Source of the DNA: Calliopum simillimum | Lineage: Eukaryota; Arthropoda; Insecta; Diptera; Lauxaniidae | Reading direction: 5' to 3' | Length of the DNA: 64,000 bases | Assembly: GCA_951812925.1 (NCBI GenBank) | Contig: OX638372.1 | Location: 49,937,722-50,001,721 of the forward strand | In this document: positions 33,580 to 45,500 of the stretch, in pieces | How positions within the stretch are numbered: position 1 is the stretch's first letter | Layout: each line of letters begins with the position of its first letter | The notes under the pieces: model-generated | Databases searched by the model: none | Seen by the model: only the letters and a program-made list of their open reading frames with translations | What the model was told of the DNA's origin: nothing | Made by a program: the position numbers and the translations under genes

Positions 33580-36500
33580 GTATAAAAATATTTAAAAAAA
33601 AAAAATACAAAAATAATAAAATATATGATTTATATATTATTTTGCATGTGCTCAATTTGCTTGATATAAATTGGCGTACCAAGAAAAAAAAAAAATAGAA
33701 AATTAAAAATAAAAAATTTTAAATTAAAAAAAAAACAAAGTTTTTCTCAGCATTCTATATAGAAAACAACAAAAAAAAAATCTCGTACATCTTCCACTCG
33801 TACGTTAATAAGCCGCCGCTACGTGCTAAAAAACATGACAGTGCCAACAGAGTTCATTAAAATTTGTTGTTGTTGTTATTTTCATCATTTAAATTTAGTT
33901 TTTTATACGTTATGACTTTTGCTTTATTCGTCTATAAATTTTTAACAGGGTGCTTAAAGTTTAACTATGACTTTTATTAAACTTTTTATTGGCTGATTAA
34001 TGACCCTGGCTTAAAGCAAAAACAAACAAATTACATGTTTGAATGTTTGTACAACGTGAGGTATGAGTGACATGCTTGATTTATTTTCATCAGTTCATTT
34101 TCAGTATTTATCGTGTTACTTAGTTTTTGATACACTGAAGTAATATTTTTTCATTTAATCCAAAAAATTCAAGATTTACATTTTCGCTGTACACAATTTC
34201 ATTTCAATACTGAAGTACACTGTCTTGTTTTATCTATGTCAAAAAAAAAAAACTGATTCTAACGAATACTTCAGTGTACTGTATTTTATACAAACAAACA
34301 CTTCAGGTCAATTTACCCATCCAATATTTTCACGAGAGAGAGAGAGAGTTTTTAAGCAAAAAAGAGGCAAAACAAGAGAACGAAAAACTACTTTTGCCAC
34401 TAAAGTTGCATTTCTCAGTATACACTACAACTACAGTATATACACTGAACTGAACTGAAGCAAATCAAACAAGACATGTCTGTGCTGTAGTTATTTTTTC
34501 TTCTTTCATATACAAGCACGTGCCACTAAACTGAAATAGTTGATAAATAAAAAGCAGGCACAAGACAAAACTCCAACTTGACTACACCAATTATATTCGG
34601 GCACACTCTTAATAAGACCAGATAAAAATTTCACATATATAAAAATTTTTTGATAGTCATTTAGAAGTTGTTTAAGCCTATTAAATGCAAAATCATGATA
34701 TGAGAGATTTGTTATTTTATTTTGATCTCACAAATGCTCGTATTGAGTCGTACGATATTTAAAATTTTTCGGCTTTAGCATTGACTAAATAGTATGTTTT
34801 TAGATAGACTCACCAAAAGTACCGTATTTTCAAAATTTAACCTTACAGTAAACTTCCCAAAGGCGAATAAAATAAGCTTGGTCGGCATGGATTTGTATTA
34901 TCCTGTGACTCCTAGGAGGAGCTTAATGTCAAAAACAAAGGTCTTCTATGTCACGATTCTTTGCGATAACTTTAATTTATTTATGCCAGCCTTTTCCGAA
35001 TGGAAAAAATTTGTCTTCCGGATTTTTTCTGAATGTTTATAAAACTTCACATTAACTAACATAAGATTGATCAACATCCGCCATGACAGTAAAACATTAT
35101 GGCCATTTAATAATATATAATATATTTAAAAATAATTTCAGCCAATTAAATCCAGACCTGCCAAGCATATCGTATTCGTCTTAGTGTATGCTATTATTTT
35201 TCATAAAAAAAATTTTTAAAACAGTGATGACCGGGCTTTTAGGATTGCTGGCTCCCGGATATTAAAGCTATAGTTAGATAAAGTCTTTTGTCTGACACTC
35301 ACTTGAAACATATCAATCGATAGAGCTCATTACTACCATCAATTTATGCCGTGCGATATTTTTTCCTAAAACAAATAGTTTAGTAGAAAAAAAACTTTTC
35401 TTTATTTTTTGTATGGGTTTTGGTTTTTATATTCCTCTGCTGCAAAGCCTTCGATGATCTTTCTGCTAAAATCTTCGCAGGATTAATAACTGAGTTTTTA
35501 CTATATACTTTAACAGTTTTTACTAAAGGAACCCTTGCCCCATTTAGAACTACGTGAGGTAATAGCTGCTGTGTTTATGCTAAGGGAAACTCTAGAAGTC
35601 TTCCTTAGTTTGTTCTTAAAAATATCCGTAAGTCATTTTATTGCACTTGTATTAAATCGTAAGAAAAGGAACGTTACAAAAAAGCACCTACCCTAAGATG
35701 CTTAGTTTAAAAAAGAGGTTTATAGCTTCTCGACTTTTACGATATTATCTTTTTTGTTTTTCTTAATTTTTCGAATGTACGATGGGACTAACAAAAGTTC
35801 GATGAGTTGGCTGGAAGACAAACAGCAAAAATATATTTTTTTATCTGTTTTTATTTTTTCACCATAATTGCCACTCATTTGAATACATTTTTTACGCAGT
35901 AGCTCCACTTACCGAAAAAATAGTTCTCAAAATCGTGTTTTAAGCTTCTTGGTTTCTGCATTAGCTGCATTAACTATCTACGCATTGGAAATTTACGGAA
36001 ATAACCACAAATTACAAGGCGCCAGCCTTACTTCAAAAAGCCTTTTGAAGCGCTTATTTGTAATGCTGCGGTAATCGTTTTTATAATAAAATTTTAAAAA
36101 AATAAAACCAGCAGCGCCAGGATTTGAATGCACGACCGTCCGTGTGATAGATGAGACTTTCTTTGTGTTATCGACCAAGATTTGACTTGACATCTCCGAT
36201 TTCTATGAAAATTGGTGATAGCTTCGTATTTGACACACATATTACTGTGGGAAAACGATTTTCCGAAATTCCGAAAATTTTCAAGGATACTCCCATATTT
36301 GAAAATTTATTGCTCCTCGGCTATTTAACCGATTTTAATAAAATTTTCAGGGTTTCTATAAGAAAGTATTAGCTTTTGAAAAAAAATAGCTACACTGAAA
36401 TTTATTTTTGGTCGAAAAAAACCTTTTTCCTTTTTTGGGGCTTGGCACCCTTTTTATTTTTTTTAAATATTTTTATTTAAAATTAAATTTTATTGCAATT

Positions 36501-39500
36501 ATTTTCCAGTCCTCCAAATTGTAATATGTTTCACTGAAAAAAAAAATACCGTCCAGATGGTGGCAGCCCTGTATGGTACCGCACTCGCACCAACGACTTA
36601 TAATAAACACAACATTATACAATTTCAAAAATTCATAATTTGATAACCGTAAAACATACCACAATTTTGAGGACTGGAAAATAATTGTTATAAAGTTTAC
36701 TTTTAAAAAATGGTGCTTTTTTCACTTTTCTGCAGTTTTCTTATATTTTCTTGTTTCCATTGCGATCAATCTTTTTGAAATTTAAAATAAAATATTGTAA
36801 GACAATTGTGAATCGTTTTTCATCTTTGAACTTTTTTTAAAAAATTATCTGCCACTAACGTAGCGAACTTGTTTTAGTCCTCTCACATGATGTGCTTTCC
36901 AAAATTTTTGAAAAAATTGTAAATTGAAAAAGGGGTATTGCACCTCCCCATATCGTAATGGACTAAAAACATGTCCACTCTTCTCGAATTTCACAAAATA
37001 TTTGCTAAATTGTGGAAGTGTTAAGTCTGGAATTTTCTACCTGGAAAGATCGATACAGAAAATGTCTTAAACTTATCAATTCTTGGAACATAAAGCCTTC
37101 ACATTTATTTTCCGTTGTGTGAAGTCCTCTCTATTCAGGTCTTTAGTTGCATAAGGTGCTGGGTATTCAATTCTTGTCAAAAACAAAGCTAACACCATTT
37201 ATATTTTCCAACTGTAAAACTAAGGTCTTTTGCTCTTTATATCACATATTTTGGGGCACAATGCCACAGAATTTCTTAAATAAAACAGATAACGCCAATT
37301 AGTGCATTATGATACCAAATATTTTTATCAATAAAATTGGTTTTGTTTCAACAACATGTACACTTCACTTACAATGGATTTTAGTTCCATGGGATATAGA
37401 CAAAAACGTGAGCTTAATTCATACAACATTCTGCGATTGCTAGTGACGTTAGCATTAGATGAAAATGTGAGAAATTTCCTATTAATTTCTGCACATGACA
37501 TGCACATGATTTTTATTTATTCAATTGTTTGTTTTCGTTTTTTTTTGGAACCTGCAAGTCATTTAGAAAAAAAAGAACTAAGAAACAACAACGACATCAT
37601 CATGAGACACTTGAGAGATACCCCTTTGTAAATGCTTTATTAATAATAATGAATACTTACTTTAATTAAACGAAGATTTAATTATTTCTAATGAATAAGT
37701 GGAAAATGTGCGCCATTGAAAAATTATGCTTAAATTCTAAATAAAGAAAATATCACTATTATCTAGCACAGCATGGCGTATGAGTAACTTGCAATTCTTG
37801 ACAAATCGTTGACAAAATCTTTAAACACTTTGCAGTGCCCTCTTTCTTATTTGACATACAGGGTAATTAAATATGACGTATTCTTAGGAAATTGATGAAT
37901 TGATATTTTCTCATATTGCCTCAGCACTCACCCAGTAAATCTCAACTCAAAGTCACCACAGTACAAAAATCAGGCAGCACTCAAAAGAATTTTTAAAACG
38001 CGCGCCACATAATTAATTTTGAGATCGCTCTTGCAAAAAAAAAAATAAAAAATTAAAATTAAAAAAAAAAATTATAAATTAATGTTGCCATCGCAACAAA
38101 AACAACAACAACCGCAACTGAGCAAAAATAAAGAAATAAAAAACAACAACAACACCATTAAGATGAAATTCTACAACGCGCATCAAAATACATTTAATTG
38201 GTTGTTGAGGCCACAGCATCCGCAGCAACCAACAGCAACAAAGTCAATCTGTATCGCAAAATCCCTAGTGTATGTGTGCGTTGATGTCGCATTTGTATTA
38301 TGGCCAGCATTTATGCGTTGTTTTTGTTGTTCTTGTTGGTCATGTATAGAAACAACAGCCAAATCGCACTTACGACGAGTTTTAGTAATTTTTAATTTTT
38401 TTCTTGAAATTCATAACTTTTCTTGCTGTAGCTACGATTTTCGGTTTTTAATGACGTCACAGTAGCTCACATGCTCATAATATATGGGATTTATGAAATT
38501 TTATTTGTCACTCAGTTTTCTTGCAAAAAAGTTATTGATCGCGACATCATCAAATAGACACAGAATGAATATATTTTTAGAAACATTTTTCGTATTTAAA
38601 AAATGTGAGGGACTGTTTGTGAGACTTGTCTATTTAGGTGTCCTAATTTTGGTTTTAGGCCGCTTTTAAAAGTTAAAATTCTGATATAAAATTGGTAATG
38701 ATTTTTTATCTCGAATTAATGCATGATCAATCGCTACTGAGAAATGCTGCAAAAGAACTCTGAATGTTCAAAAATTCACTTATGCTGTTTGTTTAAGGCT
38801 TAAGCTTTGTTCGAAACATGTATTTTTGAGATATTGGACCGAACTGCCCTAGGTGGATTACCAATATTTTTTCTTATCTTTTTGTCTCCGATCAGCATAC
38901 TTATTGTGGTCATAAAGTGGGATTTGCGAATTAATCGCACGCAATTGTATGAAAATAGAAGGTAGCTTCATCAAATACTGCATTATAACCGAGAAAACAG
39001 TATGGTTATATAGTATGTAATATATATAGGGGAAGGGTACCGCCAGCGAGCAGGGTCCGGGTGTAGGCACCCCCCATAACTTTTAACAGAAAACAAATGC
39101 GGCTGTTCTGACAAATGTTAAGCGCGTGTAATTCCATCATGAAGTTTTTGTGCATTCACCGGAGCAAACAGACGCATTTGCTTGATGCTGAGAAGAAAAT
39201 AATTTTTGAATGAGTAAAAGTCAACACAAAAGATTTTTTCAAAAATTTTCCAAGTGCGATAAATCGAGGTGAATCAATCGAAAAGCTGAGTGCAATCTAT
39301 ATTTATGTAGTAAATTTATTATATTTTGTGATTCAAGACCGAATGCAACCAAAATGTTCACACAACACAATTTTCACATTGCTTTTCAAAGTGGCTATGA
39401 AAGCCGAGTATTGGCTCTTTTTTTATTTAAAGCGTGTGTTTTACTGAAATATCGTCGTGGATGCCAACGATACTAATCTTAACGGTATTCTTATGCCATT

Positions 39501-42500
39501 TGACGCTATTTTAGTGGAAAGGAAAGAACCAACAGGCTCTTGAAAGATATCGTGGAAAAAAAGATTTTTTAATTAAGTGTGAGTGTTGATGTGGCATAAA
39601 ACTTTGCAAAAAATCTCAGTATTGAGTTTCCAGCCAAGTAAACCGAGGAGCAGATGGCGGCAATGGATTGGTACAAAAAAAATCATGCTTGGCAAAAGAG
39701 CAATGTCAACAAGGGCCAGAGATTACGTCACCCAGCTAGCTTAGTTTGCAAAAAAATTGATCTGTCACCAGCCGAAGATGATCAAGTCTGGTTTCAGGGC
39801 AACAGGTATGATGCCACTCGATCCGGACGTTTTCAGTGACGCTGATTTTGTTAAAGCCATTGAGATTTGTTAAATTTTTGTGAGTCAATGTCTCCGAAAT
39901 AAGTTAATTTTGGTTTCTTCTCCATTTGATTGCTTTTGATTTCATATTTTCCAATTTTTAGCCGATTTTCTAAGGGTGCCCACAACCGGACCTAAAATTT
40001 TTTTTTTAAAAAATGATCACTTCACTATTTTTTTCATAAAATTTTTCCAACTGACGAAATCAATTTACTTTCTTCATCAATAGTTAGCTAAGGTCTTTAG
40101 CTCTACATTGACACTTATATGTCTGCATAATATACATTTGATCAAAAGTTATGAGTCGAAAACAAAACGGTGCCCACACCCGGTACCCTTCCCCTATATT
40201 AAGACGGGTCAAATTTTTTTGCGGTAAAGAGTATAGCAACAAAACAATCTACGAAAAATTCTAAAAAACTTTACCCAAGAAACCATGGGACAAAAATCAA
40301 TATCGAGCCGCCGAAAATTGCGTTGAAGTTTTGTATGTAGTACTTTAAAATTCAATAAAAAAAAAATGCAAAAACTTTGAATTATTTTATATGAAACAAG
40401 TAAAAAAAATTTTGAATTTTTTCTTTTTCTGATTGTATTTTAAAGTAGTACATCAAAACTTCAACGCAATTTACGGCGGCTCGATATTGATTTTAGACCC
40501 ACGGTTTCTTGGGCAAAGTTTTTTAGAATTTTCCATAGATTTTTTTGTTGCTATACTCTTTGCCAATTTTTGCCTCCCGAACAAATTGACCCGGCCTAAT
40601 ATGTATAGCATATAATATGAGGAGTTATTTTTCAAAAGGGCGTAAAACCATATTAAACAAATTTTCAGTAATGAGAAAAAACTTTTATGGGCTGTTTAAA
40701 ATAACATATTTTTTTTTAATGTCTCCTGTATTACAGTGAGTTGACCAAAGATTCTAATCCCCTTAACATTTTTGTTGTAACATATTTGCAGTAATGGCAA
40801 AAAGTAAAAAACATTTGGAAATAAGCCCTTTTGTTCTGAAACGTTTGGAAATAAGCCCTTTTGTTTCAAAATCACTCTTATTTCACCATTTGGAAGTTTA
40901 TTTTGATGTCCACAGGCATGGTATGTAAGCACCTATATAGCCTGGGGCATATAAAATATATTAAAAGTTGTTTTGGTCACTATTCAAAATACGTCTTTTT
41001 GTATCAAACTCTAAAAATTTCTATGAAATTATATGGAAATAAGCCCTTTTGTTCTGAAATGCGACTTTTGATCACGATTTTATCTTAGAAAAATGCAGTT
41101 TTTGTGATGAATTTTGGACTAGAGGATGCATTCTAGCATGGTTATGGCGATGGCATCCTTAGGTTTGTTCGAGGTTTTAAGTGGTTTTACGCCCTTTTGA
41201 AAAATCACTTCTCATATATACATCGAAATTTGGTAATAAATAACAAATAATATATTTGATATAAGCGAATCGAATATTTGATATTTTTTAATGAGCGACA
41301 TATTTGAGCAATTTTATTGGTTCAATCGTGTATTCGTTAATCATTACCAAACATGTGTTTGAATCTTAAGACCTTTATTACTATAAATCTTTTTATTACT
41401 TAAGAACTAACATGGCAATATTTACTACATAGATTCACGGCAGCATTATAAAATATAATATTTGTTATACTACAATAAATTAAAAAAAAATTCCTCTCTC
41501 AAATTTGAATGCACTCACCAAGTTGCGCAAAAATTAGAAAATAAAAAAAATCTTGTCTATGTGGAGATCGAACTCATCCTTCCTTTGTTAGATGCTACCA
41601 TATATTTACCAGCTACATATGTAACCCTGGTTCATTGCAATTATTAGAGGAAATCCATGTATAGCGAATTGGAACTATGCCGCTCGTATTGAATTCTTTA
41701 AGCCTCTGGACGCAATGACCGAATGTAAATTAACTGAATTTTACAACTCAGCAGTCAGAACTATATTATAACTAAAGATGTTCTACATATACAAATTGAA
41801 ATACGAAGTAGCTATAACGAATCACAAAGTCAATCAAAGTAATTAATTTAAAAAAAAGCTTTCTTGTCTGGGATTCGAACGTAATCCCCCAGTTTATCAA
41901 TCAAACGTCTTATACATTCAGCTAACTCTATTTATATTTACATTGATTGTAATTTTAAATAAAAAGTCAAACAAAAGATTCAACAAGTATTGAGAAACTT
42001 CAAAAACATACTGACATAAGTAATAAAAAGCGATCCTAAGCGATGTTAAGATTCTTTAGCAGAACTAAAAAAGCTTATGATCTACTGCAATAAATGGGTG
42101 ATTTCCCAAAAAATTTATCATTTGGTCATGTTTTAAAACCATGTTTAAGTTCAAATTTGATATTTTAACCATTTAATTTATAACATTAGCTTCTATATAA
42201 ATACTTATTTTAAAATAAGAAATTATTTAAAATTTTTCACTGTGAAATAATAACATAAACTGGTAAAAACTCATTCTCCTGCCTGTCCCAAACCTCTCGT
42301 TAGTACATGTACTAAACTAGCTTGTTTCGAAAAAAACGTTTACAACATTGTGTATATATCATTCAGTTACCGTTTTTCTGTGTTAACGCTTTAAAAGAAA
42401 GTTATTAACATTGAATTGGCATTGATAGAGTTTGGTCCTTATTCTAGACTAGTCCCCACTCAGCTTATTTTAATCAAACTGTAATGTTTTTAAATATTGA

Positions 42501-45500
42501 GTAAAAAGAGAACTGAGAGTGAGGGAAAGAGGAGACTCAGTTTTTTCTAAAATTAGTCAATTTTAGATTTTCGAACGGAGAAAAAGTAATAAAAACTTTA
42601 AAACTGTAATCAAATATCAGAAAAACACAAAAAAAAATAGAAAAGTATTGACTACATAGAAAATTGAAAAATTTAACAAAATCTATAATATACCAAACAG
42701 TATTAGAAAGTACTTAAATTAAAAGTATTGAATGTAGCCGACAAAGAACGTAATGGCCCATTTCATATACAGTTTCCAGACTATGATTGTATACTCGTAT
42801 GCATAACCAGTCTACTTTCGAATCGGTACTTGCCTAAATCATTTCTAAATTTACTGAAAAGTTAGTTAATATTTACTGAAGTATAGCACCTGCTTAGTAA
42901 AGTAGCTTAGTAGGGAACCAAAAGGGTTTCTTGGGTTGGGTTTTTTTTTTTTTTTGTTACATTCAATATAATATATTAAGGATTTTTTTCTTGGCTCATT
43001 AAAGTTTTTCTTGAATAGAACTGACGTTGAAAAAATTATATTATTAATTTTAACAGACATATTGTAAGTATGTTGTTAAAAAAGTATGTAAATATAAAAT
43101 TGTATGTTACTAAAGTTATTCCTCAGAGCAAACTTTTTACAAAAAAAAAAAAATAGGAGAAAACAACTAACTGCCAGTGAAAATGGCATAACTTCTCATA
43201 ATTTTATTACTTATTTGCTAACTTGTATTTTTTTTTTTCGCTTATATATTGAATGCATGCTGCATAGGTTTTTTTTCACAGTTCTTATCTTCAACTAATT
43301 TTCAATTTCTGTTCTTTTTCTTTATAGCCATGGCGAGGATCTCATTGTGACACCATTTGCCCAGATTTTAGCGAGTTTACGTTCAGTGCGCAATAATCTT
43401 TTAAGTCTGACAAATGTTCCAGCATCAAATAAGTAAGTGATGTCAAAAGTAAATTTCTAGTATTAACACACAATTTTTTTGGACTGAATTTTTTACTAAG
43501 TACTTACTATATTGCCACTATAATACTTTTTTTAATAAAAATTCCGAAAAAAAAACATTTTAACCTAAAGAAATGCACATTTTAGTATTGTATGGAAATG
43601 TAAACCGCTCTACTTAAATCCAAAAAATTTGAACTTTAATTAAAAAAAAAAACCAACAATTGCATGTAATTAAGTTGAACGGCAGCAAATTAAAATGATT
43701 TTTATTAAATAAGAACTTAACATGTCCAGAGCATCATGAGCATATTAATAAAATTTAAATGCCTTTTTGCGAGTAAAATATGACTGTGACAAAACTCTGT
43801 GCAAAAAAAAAAAACAGAAATTATAAAATTTAAAATATCAGATATTAAATAAGGTCTTCGGTAAATGGCAAAAAAATTAATGCTCGATAAATTTGTCGTT
43901 TAAACTCCCACGGTTTTATTGAAAAATGTATGTGAAAGCAATAATATTGTCAATTGAAGAAATAATTTAACACATAAGTATGTACATATTCTCCTATATG
44001 GGCTGTTCAGTTTTCAACGAAATAGTCTTGAATCATTTCTGGTTAATAACCATACTTTAAGCTTTCAAAGCTTAAGACCCCACAAAAATGTTGTTTGTCT
44101 CGCACCATCTTAAATGCTGACTTGCACAGAAAATGCAACCAAATATTCAGAACAAATGAGAACAGCAACGCAAATCGGCTGGGATAAGACACTCTCTCTG
44201 GAGAGTGCCCAGTTAAAGACGTAAGTGAAATCGTTAGGGAGGAAGACTATAACTTACCTGAAGAAGTTTGCTGAAGAAGATAATCTAAGTCAAAGTATTT
44301 GTTTGGCGCCTATATTTAATCTAGGAATTTCTGGAAAATGCATAAATATGAAGCATATTTCTGCATCTAATAATGCTTTTAAAATTTCTTATCTGAATTT
44401 GGATAAACTTTTGAAGAACATTTCATACGAACATCAAAAAAGCTCTAAAACTAGTTTTAAAAAATTTCTGGAGTTTAAAAAAACTAATTTTTATTTAATG
44501 GGAATTCGAACACTCGCGCGTTTTCTTCTGAATTAAGTTCTAGGATTTTTTCGTAGTTAAAATATTAACAGAAAATCTTGCAGAAAACCCTACTGTACAG
44601 CTGTTTTCGAGGAATCCCAACAAGGTCAATAGGGATAAAATCCGGTTTTTTTGTTTTTTCAAATATCTCACTAATATCAGTTCCAAAAAGGTGGCAATTC
44701 TTTCTGACAGTCAGGCCACTAGCAAAGCACTGAATTAAGAAATCATAAAGTTCGAATTAGTAGTAGAATGCAATAAAAAATTAGCCAGACTACGGCTTCG
44801 TTTCGATTTTGCTGTCGTTTGAGTTCCAGGCTATAGTAATATCGAGGTCAATGAAAAAAGTGACGAACTAGCAAGTTATGGCTCTTTCCTTAACCGTTAC
44901 GAATTTAATAAAGAGCGATCTTCTCATATTACTTAACCGAGGCGAAAACTAATTGGAAAGCATTGACTAAATGCATGGTATCCTGGGCAATCTAATCATC
45001 ATATAACAGTTCGAAAACCTCTCATCTGCTATCTAAAACCCATTTTAATATAGCAAGAACTACCGCAGTTTGCACTGGAAACTGAGCCATCGGCAAGCAT
45101 ACTGAAAAACTCGGTGTTCCTTTCAACCCTTTCTTTCGGAGTTTCTTATATGAAATAAAACAAGAATCTCTGTGACTTCAAACTCGAGCTAAAACTAGAC
45201 TTAAATCACAAGGATTGTTTTTCATCAATGCATCCTGCACAGTAGGCAGGATGCAATTAGAGGTTGAGCTTTAAAGTCGGGAAAACTGAAAACAGGAGTG
45301 GTTTCTTAAAAATTTTTTTTTTTTTTGCGTGAGTGTATTTCTTTCCAAATGGGAAAAAATTAATAAAAACTGAGTATACAGAAAGAGTAATACAAACCGT
45401 AAAACACTACCTCCTTTACAAGATATTGAGTTTCAAAAAATTCTTTTGGTCATTTTATTAAAAAAAACTACTGAGTTTTTACGAATTTAAAACGAAAACA

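Noticed and set aside
38270..38465. Extension of the 38082 frame to its stop as a 127-residue protein
   Set aside because: The part beyond the GTATGT donor is Cys/Phe-rich without family likeness; the exon reading is better supported.
39654..39839. Small gene of 61 codons
   Set aside because: It lies inside an inverted-repeat element and is more likely a transposase relic.
41855..41935. tRNA gene
   Set aside because: A good B box but no complete cloverleaf; better explained as a SINE relic.
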